A DNA stretch of 64,000 bases, from positions 1 through 64,000 of the forward strand of contig CAZEOD010000002.1 of NCBI GenBank assembly GCA_964513675.1. The letters are read 5' to 3'. A program made the position numbers and the translations under genes. The stretch is from CALFVT01 sp964513675 (GTDB lineage Bacteria > Pseudomonadota > Alphaproteobacteria > Caulobacterales > Maricaulaceae). Below are positions 17,017-25,840 of this stretch, one piece after another (position 1 is the first letter of the stretch; every line of letters starts with the position of its first letter). The notes under the pieces are model-generated. The model did no database searches. It was not told the origin of the DNA and saw nothing but the letters and a program-made list of their open reading frames with translations.

Positions 17017-17982
17017 ATGGATAGGGGCATTGCCGCTAAATATATTATGGACAGAGCTTTTATCATTGGCACGCGCGGCTCGCCTCTGGCGTTATGGCAG
17101 GCCCATTGGGTGCAATCTTTGCTGGCGGGCGATGATGAGGCGAATAAAGCGGCGCGCTTTCCGATCCGAATTTTCACAACATCGGGCGATAAGCTGACAG
17201 GTGAGCTGAAAGATTTTGGCGGCAAAGGGTTATTTACCAAAGAGCTGGAACAGGCGCTTTTGGACGGCGACATTGATATGGCCGTCCATTCGATGAAAGA
17301 CGTGCCAACGCGCGGGCAAGAGGGTTTGCAAATTAGCGCCGTGTTAAAACGGGCCGATCACCGCGATGGGTTTATTTCAAACCGCTATAAGGCTTTGGCG
17401 GATTTACCCGAAGGGGCTTTGGTGGGGACAGCCTCTATACGCCGCCGCGCGCAGCTGTCGGCGCTGCGTCCTGATATTCAATATTGCTTGCTGCGCGGGA
17501 ATGTCGGCACGCGGCTGGCAAAGCTCGACGCTGGGGTATGCGATGCAACATTTTTAGCCTGCGCCGGCTTGAAACGCTTGGGCCAAGGCCATTTAATTAC
17601 CGAAGAAATTGAAACGGATATTATGCTCAATGCGCCCGCGCAAGGGGCCGTTGGGGTTGAAACGCGGATAGATAATCACGCCGTCATTCAGGCCCTTGCG
17701 CCGCTGAATCACGCGGCCAGCCATATTCTTATTCAGGCGGAGCGCGGCGTTCTTGAAGGTCTGGACGGCTCTTGCCGCACGCCTATTGCGGCGCTGGCCC
17801 ATATAGAAGAGGGCGCATTGCACCTGCGCGCTGAAGTCTTATCGCTCTCGGGGGCAGAGCGCTTTACGGCGCATATTCAGGCGGCGGACTATTCGGCTGA
17901 AAGCGCGCGCGAGATGGGGTTAAAACTTGCAGCGAAAATTTCTGCTGATATTGGCGATATTAAGCGCTTGTTTATAGAGTGA
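17017..17982 (+). CDS. hemC: Porphobilinogen deaminase (hydroxymethylbilane synthase)
   Basis: HemC links four porphobilinogen units into hydroxymethylbilane in tetrapyrrole synthesis. GTRGSPLALWQA opens the fold, followed by TSGDKL, KGLFTKELE, DMAVHSMKDVP and GTASIRRRAQL; the dipyrromethane cofactor cysteine is in GLDGSCRTPIAAL near 252. The chosen ATG has GGGGAGG nine bases before it, giving about ten extra N-terminal residues; an ATG ten codons later lacks such a site. First gene of the hemC-hemD-Mic60-hemY group. Confidence 0.96.
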   Translation: MDRGIAAKYIMDRAFIIGTRGSPLALWQAHWVQSLLAGDDEANKAARFPIRIFTTSGDKLTGELKDFGGKGLFTKELEQALLDGDIDMAVHSMKDVPTRGQEGLQISAVLKRADHRDGFISNRYKALADLPEGALVGTASIRRRAQLSALRPDIQYCLLRGNVGTRLAKLDAGVCDATFLACAGLKRLGQGHLITEEIETDIMLNAPAQGAVGVETRIDNHAVIQALAPLNHAASHILIQAERGVLEGLDGSCRTPIAALAHIEEGALHLRAEVLSLSGAERFTAHIQAADYSAESAREMGLKLAAKISADIGDIKRLFIE

Positions 17983-17986
17983 TAAT

Positions 17987-18655
17987 TTGGCGCGAATTTG
18001 GATTACACGCAGTCAGCCTTTTGCCGCGCAAACAGCGGCGCTATTAGCGGCGCGGGGGTATGACGTTACGGCGGCGCCGCTTTTAACGATCACTCTGGCG
18101 GCGCAGCCCAGCCTGCCTTCCGCGCAAGATTATCTTATTGTGACCTCACGTCACGGCGTGCGGGCTTTGGCCGCGCAAAGCCGTTTGCGCCATTGGCCCC
18201 TTATTTGTGTGGGCGATGCAACGGCGGCGGCTGCGCGCAAAGCGGGCTTTACCAAAGCCGCCTCCGTTTCGGGCACGGCGAAAGATATTATTGCGTGGAT
18301 CATAGATCATTGGCCAAAGACTGCGTCTATTACGCATATATCCGGTGCCCATCACCGCGGCGACATCATAGAGACGCTTGGCCGCTTAGGCTATGTAAAG
18401 GCCAAGCGGCATATATTTTACGATAGCCTTGCTGCGGCCTCTGATCCGCGCCCAAGCCCTGCGCCAAATGACTATGTTTTGCTTTATTCACCGCGCGGGG
18501 CGGCGGCTTTGGCGGCGCTGGGGCTAGACATGCAAGAGATGACGATGATCTCTCTCAGCCCTGCGGTTGACGCGGCGCTTGGCGAGATAAGCTGTAAAGA
18601 CCGGTTTATTGCTGAAAAACCTAATGAGAGTTCACTCTTTGCTCATCTTCCATGA
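17987..18655 (+). CDS. hemD: Uroporphyrinogen-III synthase
   Basis: HemD closes and rearranges hydroxymethylbilane to uroporphyrinogen III. The family is poorly conserved, but IWITRSQPFAAQTAALLAARGYDV, YLIVTSRHGVRAL, PLICVGDATAAAARKAGF and DYVLLYSPRGAAAL are typical strands and loops of its two lobes, and it follows hemC by four bases. TTG start. Length 222 is normal. Confidence 0.88.
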   Translation: MARIWITRSQPFAAQTAALLAARGYDVTAAPLLTITLAAQPSLPSAQDYLIVTSRHGVRALAAQSRLRHWPLICVGDATAAAARKAGFTKAASVSGTAKDIIAWIIDHWPKTASITHISGAHHRGDIIETLGRLGYVKAKRHIFYDSLAAASDPRPSPAPNDYVLLYSPRGAAALAALGLDMQEMTMISLSPAVDAALGEISCKDRFIAEKPNESSLFAHLP

Positions 18656-18690
18656 GCTAGGGTTAGGGGGATTAAATTTAAAAAGTGATT

Positions 18691-19916
18691 ATGAGCGATA
18701 TTGATAAGACACCCCCCGAAGATGTTCAGCCTGAAAATGACGGTGAGCCCCATAATATGGCATCGCGTGATATGGCGGCGGATGAGGCGGCTTTGGCCGA
18801 TGATCGTCAAGTGGAGGAGACGCCCAAACGTAAAGGCATTGGCTTTCTTGGCCGGCTCGCGATTATTTTGGCGGCTTTGGGAGCGGCTTTGGGAGCTGGG
18901 GCGCTCGGCGGGTTTGCGGCGCAGAGATTTTACGATCTGCCGGCCCCGCCGCCCGACCTTTCCCAATATGAGCGGGATATAAAGGCTCTTAAAAAATCCG
19001 ATAAAGCGCAATCGGCGCGGAGTACACAGCTAGAAGGCCAAATAAAAACCGCCGCCGCGCGGTTAGGCCAAGAGCTATCAGAGCTTGACGCGAAATGGCA
19101 ATCAGACTTAGCGGATTTAAATAGCCAAATAGACGCCATAGAGATATCTGCCCCGCTACCAGTAGAGGGTGATCCTGCGCCATTATCTGAGAGATCTAAA
19201 GAATCTGATATTTCTGAACCCAACGTTCCAGAAATAAGCAAATCGAATCCTGACACCGTAAATCCTGAGGCCTTTGGGGAGTCTGAGGAGCCTGATAGCA
19301 CAAGCCCTGATGTCTCTGAACCCAACGTTCCAGAAATTAACGACCCAGAAATTAATAACTCGGGGGCGGCTGACACAGACATAGAAACGGCCGATAAAGA
19401 TGTNNNNNNNNNNNNNNNNNNNNNNNNNNNNNNNNNNNNNNNNNNNNNNNNNNNNNNNNNNNNNNNNNNNNNNNNNNNNNNNNNNNNNNNNNNNNNNNNN
19501 NNNCAGAGATAAGGCCAGAGATATTGGCGGAGGTGGATGCGCTTCGCCGCCGCGTTGATAATGATATTGCCGCAATAAAAATACGGCTGGATGATCTTGA
19601 GGCTGACCCTAAAGTCAGGCTCCCTGCTCAGGGGAATGCGAAAGACGGGACTGACCCCGCGTCGCCCATAAACGATATTTTAACGGAGCTGAAAGCGGCC
19701 GAAGACCCGCAAAGAACGCAAAATTGGTTTGGCAAAATTTTGCAAAAACATGTCTCTTTGAAACGGACAGATTACGACGCGGCAGCGGCGCTTTTAGCGC
19801 AAATCGAGGCCGCCATTTTGATTGAAGACTGGGAGGCCGCGCTTGAGCTTTCACAGAGCTTGCCGCAACCTGCACGGGGCGCGGCACAAGAATGGATTGC
19901 GAGCGCGCGCCGCTAG
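18691..19916 (+). CDS. Mic60/mitofilin-like inner-membrane protein, interrupted by assembly gap
   Basis: Alphaproteobacterial relatives of mitochondrial Mic60 (COG4223) sit between hemD and hemY and shape or organise the inner membrane. The product has an acidic cytoplasmic head, one membrane helix (GFLGRLAIILAALGAALGAGALGGF, residues about 49-73, given here as one run in two halves LGRLAIILAALG and ALGAGALGG), a coiled-coil region (LEGQIKTAAARLGQELSELDAKW), and a low-complexity stretch where SEPNVPEI occurs twice. After 100 Ns the sequence resumes with VDALRRRVDNDIAAIKIRLDDLE and a C-terminal part ending WEAALELSQSLPQPARGAAQEWIASARR (abridged) that fits the family tail. The two parts are in different frames relative to the N-run, expected for a gap of arbitrary size. 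Confidence 0.75.
19404..19503. other. Assembly gap (100 N)
   Basis: Exactly 100 Ns inside the Mic60-like gene, next to a low-complexity coding repeat. The round length suggests a scaffold placeholder rather than a measured distance. Confidence 0.95.
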
Positions 19917-19987
19917 CCCTATATTAGACAGAGTCCCCAATATGTTTTGACAAAATGGGACTTAAACCCTCTGGGGGAGGATATCAC

Positions 19988-21538
19988 ATGATGAAATATA
20001 TCATTGCCGTTTTAATTTTCGTGGCGGCGCTTGCGGGCGTTTTGCTGTTCATTGGTGATGATCCATCTGTGACGATTAGCTCGGTTGGCGCGGCGAGCGG
20101 CGTTAAAGCCAATTTAAATTTCGAAGGCCAATTTAGCTGGCAGGCTGTGATTGTGATTATGACGCTCTGCGTGATTGGCCTGCTTATTTTATGGTCATTT
20201 TTGACATGGTTATGGCGTCTGCCGGGGCGGTTCAAAACGGGGCAAGGCCTACGGCGCGGCGCGCGCACGATTGATGCGATCGAAGAGGCGTTACTCGCGG
20301 GGGCTGACGGTGATGCCGATAAGGCCCGTAAAAAAGCCGCACGGGCGCAATCCCTGATAAAAAGCCCGATTTTAGGCCATCTTATCGGCGCGCAAACGGC
20401 GGAAGCTGCGGGCGACATAGATCAGGCGGCTGTGCATTATAAAGCGCTTCAAGATAATTCTCGCACGCGGGCGATTGCAGAGAAGGGCCTTGTGCGGCAA
20501 TCTATGGCAGGGGGGCAATTAGCCGATGTCATCTCGCGCGCAGGCGCAGCCTTTGACCAAGATAAACCGGCCCGCTGGGCGTTTGATCCGTTATTTCGCG
20601 CGCGGGTGATGAACGGCGATTGGCAAGAGGCCAGTGATGTTCTGGCCAAAGCGGTCAAGCGCGGCTTGATTGAAAAAGCGCCCGCTCGTCGCCGCCGCGC
20701 TGTGCTGATGACGGCTGAGGCGCAGCGGATTATGCGCACTGAGGATATAAATAAGACGGCCATCTTTGAGACGATGCGCGATATGGCGGTGAGCGCCGCG
20801 GCCGAAAGTCCTGATTTTGCGCCCGGCGTGGCCTTGGCGGCGCAGATATTATCGGAGCGCAGCGAAACAAAGCAGGCCGCGAAATTAATTGAAAAAGCCT
20901 GGGCGCAGGCCCCGCATCCGGCCTTGTCATTGGCCTATCGTGATTTATACCGCGATGCCTCGCCGCGTGCGAAAGCCAAACGGCTGTCCTCCCTTATTAA
21001 GCAAAATCCGTCTCACCGCGAGACGACGATTTTACAAATTGAAGCGGCGCTGGATAAGGGTGATTTTGTGCAGGGATGGTCTTTACTTAATCCGCTGGTG
21101 AGTGAAACGCCGACGGCGCGCCTCTGTGCCTTGGCGGCGCGGGCGGAGGATGGATTGTCCAATCCCGCCGATGCGCGCATGTGGCTGGAGCGCGGGGTGA
21201 GCGCCCCGAGCGAGGCGGATTGGTCTGACCTTGACCCTGAAGGCAATGGGTTTGATTATACGGTGCGCGATTGGCAACGTCTCGTCTTTAGTTTTGGCGA
21301 AACGGGGGAGCTTATTCATCCCCGCCTTGAAGCGGGCGCGGCGCGGAAAAGCGTGCCATCTGCTTTAGCGGGTAAAGAGGACGCAGCCCAAGAGGACAAA
21401 GCCAAAGAGGATGCAGCCAAAGAGGACGCGGGTAAAGATGAGGGCAGCATCGGCGAAAAAGATCCGCTCATAGAGCCTGATTTGGCAGACCGCCTTGATA
21501 ATCTTTTGGAGAGCTCAAAGCGTAGCAATCCCAAATAA
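19988..21538 (+). CDS. hemY: HemY-family tetratricopeptide inner-membrane protein
   Basis: HemY here is the TPR protein encoded beside hem genes, not protoporphyrinogen oxidase. The ATG follows GGGGAGG by seven bases. Two membrane helices (YIIAVLIFVAALAGVLLFIG and AVIVIMTLCVIGLLILWSFL, first 75 residues) form HemY_N, followed by TPR-like helices (GHLIGAQTAEAAGDIDQA; VMNGDWQEASDVLAKA; LIEKAWAQAPHPALSLAY). The C-terminus is charged and repetitive, with EDAAKEDAGKDEG-type units. It acts in or next to the membrane in an ill-defined way related to tetrapyrrole synthesis. Confidence 0.88.
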   Translation: MMKYIIAVLIFVAALAGVLLFIGDDPSVTISSVGAASGVKANLNFEGQFSWQAVIVIMTLCVIGLLILWSFLTWLWRLPGRFKTGQGLRRGARTIDAIEEALLAGADGDADKARKKAARAQSLIKSPILGHLIGAQTAEAAGDIDQAAVHYKALQDNSRTRAIAEKGLVRQSMAGGQLADVISRAGAAFDQDKPARWAFDPLFRARVMNGDWQEASDVLAKAVKRGLIEKAPARRRRAVLMTAEAQRIMRTEDINKTAIFETMRDMAVSAAAESPDFAPGVALAAQILSERSETKQAAKLIEKAWAQAPHPALSLAYRDLYRDASPRAKAKRLSSLIKQNPSHRETTILQIEAALDKGDFVQGWSLLNPLVSETPTARLCALAARAEDGLSNPADARMWLERGVSAPSEADWSDLDPEGNGFDYTVRDWQRLVFSFGETGELIHPRLEAGAARKSVPSALAGKEDAAQEDKAKEDAAKEDAGKDEGSIGEKDPLIEPDLADRLDNLLESSKRSNPK

Positions 21539-21551
21539 TTAAAGGGATTAA

Positions 21552-22016
21552 TTAAATAGCTTTGCCGTCATTGCGCGTGAAATTCCGCGCGGGCTTACCA
21601 TTGGCTGTGATCTTTAAATTAATATCGGGATAGCTCACACTGTCCTGCTCTGGCTTGCGCGATCCGATGACGAGAAATGTAACGTCTTGACCGGTTTTAT
21701 TGATAAGGTGATGTGCATTTCCGTCGCCGGCTTTATGGGTCATGACGCTGCCGGGGCTAAGGGGATGCTCGCCTTCATCATCAATCAAAAGCGGATGGCC
21801 CGTTAAGATATAGCAAAACTCATCCTCGGCGCTATGGGCGTGACGCTGCGAAGCCCAGCAGCCGGGCGGCAGGGTCACAAGATTTGCGCCAAATTGGGTC
21901 AGCCCGCCGGCGTCGCCTAATTGGGCGACATGGCGCTCAGCGCAGTCTTGATTATATTCGGCCGGATAGCTTGTACCGATTTTTTGCGGCGCAAGCTTGG
22001 GGTCAATTAGCGGCAC
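21552..22016 (-). CDS. Cupin-domain protein
   Basis: A single cupin barrel of 154 residues. The metal-binding first motif is RHAHSAEDEFCYILTG (near 58, His-x-His and the glutamate) and the second is AGDGNAHHLINKTG near 97. Such proteins may be isomerases, dioxygenases or mere sugar binders; the activity cannot be assigned. GTG start, five bases after the terC stop, so the pair forms an operon. Confidence 0.75.
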   Translation of the reverse strand: MPLIDPKLAPQKIGTSYPAEYNQDCAERHVAQLGDAGGLTQFGANLVTLPPGCWASQRHAHSAEDEFCYILTGHPLLIDDEGEHPLSPGSVMTHKAGDGNAHHLINKTGQDVTFLVIGSRKPEQDSVSYPDINLKITANGKPARNFTRNDGKAI

Positions 22017-22021
22017 GCGCC

Positions 22022-22897
22022 CTAATGCCCCATATGTTTATCAACAGCCTCAAGCCCAGCTTGGCCAGAATTGCTTGAGGCAATCTCGGCCTCGCGCTGC
22101 GCCCAGAGACGTTTTTGATATTTATTCGACAGAATATCGGTCACGACCAGAACAAAGATCACAAGGTAGAATGTGGATTTGCTCATGGCGTCTATTTCAA
22201 AGCCAAAGAGCTTAAGATGCGCAAGATGCGCGCCTTCTGTGACCAAAAGCACGCCAACAAGAAAGAGGATGAAAAGCCCGAGAACCTGATACATCCGGTT
22301 CTTCTTCAGAAAATCCGTCACGGCATCGGCGAGCAAAATCATAGCAATACCGGACGCTATAATGGCAATTACCATTAGCGGCACTTGATAGGAGACAATG
22401 CCCGTTGCTTCGTCCGTCACAGAGGCAATCGCCATGGCAGAAAGGATCGAGTCGAAAGAGAAAACAAGGTTCATCATAACAATCAAAGCAATCGCGCTCA
22501 TGACCGAGCGGGAGCCTGATCCTTCACTATGTTCGATATGATCGACGACGAGGAGGTGATTAATTTCTTTGATCGCGGTGTAAATAATAAAGGCACCGCC
22601 AAATAAGGTGACAAGGGCCTGCATGGTAAATTCACCGTGGATGATATTGCCGATATGTAAATTAAACAGCGGCTTGGCGAGGGCGCCAAATAAAGCCACA
22701 ATCACAAAGAGCAGAACGACGCGAAACACAACGGCGAGACCAATGCCCCATTGGCGCACTTTCTTGGCATCCGCTGGATCGCCGACCTTATTACTTTCAA
22801 TCGCAATATAAAGCAGATTATCAAAGCCAAGTACGGCTTGTAGTAAAATTAGCATAAATAAGGTAAAAAGCGCTTCAAGCGTGAGTAAGTCGGCCAT
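22022..22897 (-). CDS. TerC-family integral membrane protein
   Basis: The 291-residue product has seven to eight membrane segments with the TerC hallmarks LGFDNLLYIA near residue 23 and MNLVFSFDSILSAMAIA near 160, where acidic residues lie within helices; TerC proteins are linked to metal (manganese) handling and tellurite resistance. I placed the start at the ATG directly after GGAGGGAACC; an upstream in-frame ATG would add 26 residues without a good site. Followed by the cupin gene. Confidence 0.88.
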   Translation of the reverse strand: MADLLTLEALFTLFMLILLQAVLGFDNLLYIAIESNKVGDPADAKKVRQWGIGLAVVFRVVLLFVIVALFGALAKPLFNLHIGNIIHGEFTMQALVTLFGGAFIIYTAIKEINHLLVVDHIEHSEGSGSRSVMSAIALIVMMNLVFSFDSILSAMAIASVTDEATGIVSYQVPLMVIAIIASGIAMILLADAVTDFLKKNRMYQVLGLFILFLVGVLLVTEGAHLAHLKLFGFEIDAMSKSTFYLVIFVLVVTDILSNKYQKRLWAQREAEIASSNSGQAGLEAVDKHMGH

Positions 22898-23079
22898 GGT
22901 TCCCTCCAATTTCTTTCTTAATGGCGCAAGTTGCGTGATTTGAAAAGGGGGAACAGCGGCGGTATTCTCATTCATATACGGATAATGGCTATAGATATAG
23001 ACTTTCGGCTTGCGCCGTCTGAAACCCTGCGCATAAATGAGGGCCTGTAAGACTAATGTTTTGATAAAAGGATATCCTC

Positions 23080-23865
23080 ATGAAGCTCAATTCTGATATT
23101 GCAGCCGTCGTCACGGGCGGGGCGTCAGGCCTCGGCGAAGCGACGGCGCGGCTTTTGGCCTCCAAAGGCGTAAAACTTGGAATCTTTGATTTTAATAAAG
23201 AGCGCGGCCAAGCGGTGGCCGACGAAATTGGCGCGATCTTTGCCCATGTTAATGTTGCCGATGAAAAAATGGTCGACGCTGGATTTGATTTGGTTCGCGC
23301 GGCCAATGGCCAAGAACGGATTATGGTCAATGCGGCGGGTATTGGCCTGGGGATGAAAACGGCGTCCCGCAAACGTGATACCGGTGAAATTCTGGCGCAT
23401 GATGTGGCGGCGTTTAAGCGCGTTATTGATATTAACCTCTTTGGCTCTTTCCTCTGCGCGTCAAAATCTGCGGCTGGTATGATGTCGATTGAGCCCAGTG
23501 AGCCAGACGGCGAGCGCGGCGTGATTATCAATACGGCCTCTGTTGCGGCGCAAGATGGGCAAATTGGGCAGCTCGCCTATGCGGCGTCTAAAGGCGGTAT
23601 TTTGTCAATGGCCTTACCCATGGCGCGTGATTTGGCCCGCGAAGGGATTCGCGCCAATACCATTCTGCCGGGGTTTTTCGAAACGCCGATCTATGAACAG
23701 ATGAAACCCGAAGTCAAAGAAAGCCTGAAAGCGCATTTGCAATTCCCGAACCGCTTTGGGGACCCGCGTGAATTTGCCGAATTGGCCGAGATGATTATGA
23801 CGCAGCCTTATATTAATGCCGAATATATTCGCATGGATGCCGGCGCGCGTATGCCGCCGCGCTAA
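23080..23865 (+). CDS. Short-chain dehydrogenase/reductase, HSD17B10-like
   Basis: NAD(P)-binding TGGASGLGEA at residue 13, NAAGIG near 85, catalytic serine in IINTASVAAQ near 150, and the YAASKGG catalytic tyrosine/lysine near 167. The overall layout, including NLFGSFLCASKSAA and RANTILPGFFETPIY, resembles 3-hydroxyacyl-CoA dehydrogenase type 2 enzymes, suggesting fatty-acyl or isoleucine breakdown, but substrate is inference. Full length at 261 residues. The last codons including the stop (ccgccgcgctaaggc) are repeated 29 bases downstream. Confidence 0.85.
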   Translation: MKLNSDIAAVVTGGASGLGEATARLLASKGVKLGIFDFNKERGQAVADEIGAIFAHVNVADEKMVDAGFDLVRAANGQERIMVNAAGIGLGMKTASRKRDTGEILAHDVAAFKRVIDINLFGSFLCASKSAAGMMSIEPSEPDGERGVIINTASVAAQDGQIGQLAYAASKGGILSMALPMARDLAREGIRANTILPGFFETPIYEQMKPEVKESLKAHLQFPNRFGDPREFAELAEMIMTQPYINAEYIRMDAGARMPPR

Positions 23866-23906
23866 GGCAAGCTGATAACGCCGCCGCGCTAAGGCGAAGT
23901 TTCACC

Positions 23907-23945
23907 CAAAAAAAAGCCGCCGACTTAAACTTAAGCGGCGGTTTT
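23907..23945. terminator. Bidirectional terminator between the dehydrogenase and PiT-like genes
   Basis: GCCGCCG / CGGCGG arms with an inner CTTAA/TTAAG pair, preceded by eight As and followed by TTTT, can serve both converging genes. Confidence 0.75.
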
Positions 23946-23965
23946 ATTATTATGTTTAAGGACTT

Positions 23966-25345
23966 TTAGCCGGGCGGCATGACGAAAAAGGCAATTCCGG
24001 CCCCTAAAAGCAGCGCGCCGGTTATGGCTGTGCGTATTTTCGAATCTTGCTTCATCAAGAAGAAAGCCACCGGTATTAAGAGCAAATTCGCGATGAGAAT
24101 AAAGCTTTGATATGACGGTGATAAGGCTGCGCTTTCTTTGCCCGAAAGTGCCTCTGCGAGGCGCGGTAAGCCGACAGCCATATCAATAGAGACAACCAGA
24201 CCGATAAAGGCTTTGGCGGCATCAGAGACGGTTAAGCGTGTTGTCCGCATCAAATCCATTCCGCGGTCAAGCAGCGTAAAGCCATATTCACGTCCGGCCA
24301 TTAAGCCCAAGAAGACGAAGGTTGTACTCATCGGGATGGCGGAGACTTCTTTGAAAAAGAAGAGTAAACAGGCATATGTAAAGTCGATCAATGTCGCCGA
24401 GCGAATATCTGTCACGGCTGTCTTGGCTTTTAGAATCCGCTGTACCGGCCCGCCTTTATTCCAAAACGTATAAGCCAGCAGAAGTAAGATCGCAAACATT
24501 GCGACAAAGCTTTCAAGCGCAGAGATTTGGCGCGGCAAGAAAACAAAAATATTGGCGAAATCTTGGATTAACCAAACGGCCCAGAGGTAACCCGTCGTGA
24601 CCCACTGCAAAATAACCCAATAAGCGGTTTGTCCAAATTTGCGTGTTATCGCGAAAATAAGGCCTTCGATAATAAAGCCGCTCAGCGCGATAAACGGCGC
24701 ATAGGCTTTATATTTTTCAATAACGCCAAGGCCTTTATTGCAAGACTTAATCTCTTTGGCATCGGTTAGCGCGGCGGGGTCGCAATTAATCACCATATCG
24801 GGGAGAAAATAAACCCCAATGGCAATGATAATGCCCATAACACTCGCAAGGCCCCAAGGCGCCCGCGTTATCGGATCATTTTCCTTGAAATATTTTTCTA
24901 GTGTCCGCGATAAAATCAAATAAAGCGCAAGGCCGACGACAAAGGCGAGGAGGTAACCCGTTAGCGATTTTTGCAGCATAGATGTCATGCCGCCAACTGT
25001 GGCGAATACGGTCAAAACCATAAATGATGTAGAAACCGGAATCCCGAAGCGCGTTATGATAACCAGCGCGAGGGGCGGCAATGTATGATACCATTGTATC
25101 CCGCCCTCAGGCCAAGGATATTTTTGCGCATTAGAGAGGCGTCCCCATGACGGATCACCTTCATAAACCACCCAGCCATAGGTGAAGGTAGCGACTAGAA
25201 TCGTGCCGGCGAAAAGAAATAACCAAAACCAGTGAAGTTTTGAATTTGAATTAATAAATGTGCCCAAAGTTTGGAGGGCGTCGTTCCCGACAACCGCATA
25301 GGCGGCAAATAAGAAGCCGAATGCGGCAAAAATTGTCATTTCCAT
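23966..25345 (-). CDS. PiT-related (inorganic phosphate) permease, divergent
   Basis: A 459-residue protein with about eleven to twelve membrane segments. The N-terminal half has VVGNDALQTLGTFI near residue 19, comparable to the GANDxxxxxG signature of PiT phosphate transporters, and RFGIPVSTSFMVL near 97; the C-terminal half has VSAIPMSTTFVFLGLMAGREYG near 345, the matching inverted-repeat helix. It would import phosphate by ion symport. Central loops differ strongly from ordinary PiT proteins, so the assignment is to the superfamily. The context (porin of the phosphate type and Pho-like boxes) supports phosphate. Confidence 0.65.
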   Translation of the reverse strand: MEMTIFAAFGFLFAAYAVVGNDALQTLGTFINSNSKLHWFWLFLFAGTILVATFTYGWVVYEGDPSWGRLSNAQKYPWPEGGIQWYHTLPPLALVIITRFGIPVSTSFMVLTVFATVGGMTSMLQKSLTGYLLAFVVGLALYLILSRTLEKYFKENDPITRAPWGLASVMGIIIAIGVYFLPDMVINCDPAALTDAKEIKSCNKGLGVIEKYKAYAPFIALSGFIIEGLIFAITRKFGQTAYWVILQWVTTGYLWAVWLIQDFANIFVFLPRQISALESFVAMFAILLLLAYTFWNKGGPVQRILKAKTAVTDIRSATLIDFTYACLLFFFKEVSAIPMSTTFVFLGLMAGREYGFTLLDRGMDLMRTTRLTVSDAAKAFIGLVVSIDMAVGLPRLAEALSGKESAALSPSYQSFILIANLLLIPVAFFLMKQDSKIRTAITGALLLGAGIAFFVMPPG

Positions 25346-25444
25346 GATGAAAACCTAACCTCAATTTAATATTAAGGCGGCTTATCCTGTCAATAAGACA
25401 GTTTTGATTATGTTATTTGAAGGAATTTTGAATAATTTATGTCT

Positions 25445-25476
25445 ATATTGTGACAGCCTTCCAGCTGCCACAATAT
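25445..25476. promoter_or_regulatory. Inverted repeat between the small peptide gene and the PiT-like gene
   Basis: ATATTGTGACAGC and GCTGCCACAATAT form 13-base arms with one mismatch around CTTCCA. It contains TGTCAC as found in the Pho-like sites, and lies about 100 bases before the PiT-like start. It may be an operator or a weak terminator of the upstream small gene. Confidence 0.4.
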
Positions 25477-25501
25477 TATGTTTTTGTATTATATTTTTGG
25501 C

Positions 25502-25645
25502 TTAGAGGGTTTGCGTCAGAAGGGTTCCGCCAATGACGAAAGCGGAGACCAGACCCGCAATGAGGTAACGACCGATATTTTGCGGTGTTTCTGTCTGGGT
25601 TTCCTCTGTCATGCCCTTAAGCAAGATGCGTTCTGAAATATACAT
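25502..25645 (-). CDS. 47-residue single-pass membrane peptide in the phosphate module
   Basis: The ATG follows AAAGGAG by six bases, a strong site that favours this start over one 13 codons upstream. The peptide has a polar N-terminal half (MYISERILLKGMTEETQTE) and one hydrophobic helix near the C-terminus (YLIAGLVSAFVIGGTLL). I do not recognise the family. It lies between the porin and the PiT-like permease, each gene having its own upstream region; Pho-like half-sites precede it. A role as a small transporter partner is inference. Confidence 0.65.
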   Translation of the reverse strand: MYISERILLKGMTEETQTETPQNIGRYLIAGLVSAFVIGGTLLTQTL

Positions 25646-25668
25646 AGCTAGCTCCTTTGTGAAGTATT

Positions 25669-25726
25669 TATGACATTGTGTCACAAAACTGTAACATAGT
25701 CAAGAAACTTTCACATAAGTGTAACA
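25669..25726 (-). promoter_or_regulatory. Pho-box-like TGTNACA repeats upstream of the 47-residue peptide gene
   Basis: On the minus strand, TGTTACA and TGTGAAA lie 11 bases apart (25709-25726), and TGTTACA, TGTGACA and TGTCATA lie 11 and 10 bases apart (25669-25696). PhoB binds pairs of CTGTCAT-like heptamers at 11-base spacing. The matches are imperfect, but the clustering just upstream of a strong start is suggestive. Confidence 0.45.
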
Positions 25727-25741
25727 ACTTTGTCGTAAATC

Positions 25742-25766
25742 AAAAAAAACGGCTCATCAGGCCGTG
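25742..25766 (-). terminator. Rho-independent terminator of the porin gene
   Basis: ACGGC-ctgatga-GCCGT followed by eight Ts on the minus strand, about 75 bases after the porin stop codon. Confidence 0.8.
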
Positions 25767-25840
25767 ATTCATTATATGAGCAATTAAGCTTAAGCCGTTT
25801 AAAGCTGAGGCTTAATCGCGTTATGTTGAGGGGACTTAAG

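Noticed and set aside
17012..17023. Tiny leader frame ATGAATGGATAG overlapping the hemC start
   Set aside because: Three codons only, explained by chance overlap of ATG triplets after the hemC ribosome-binding site.
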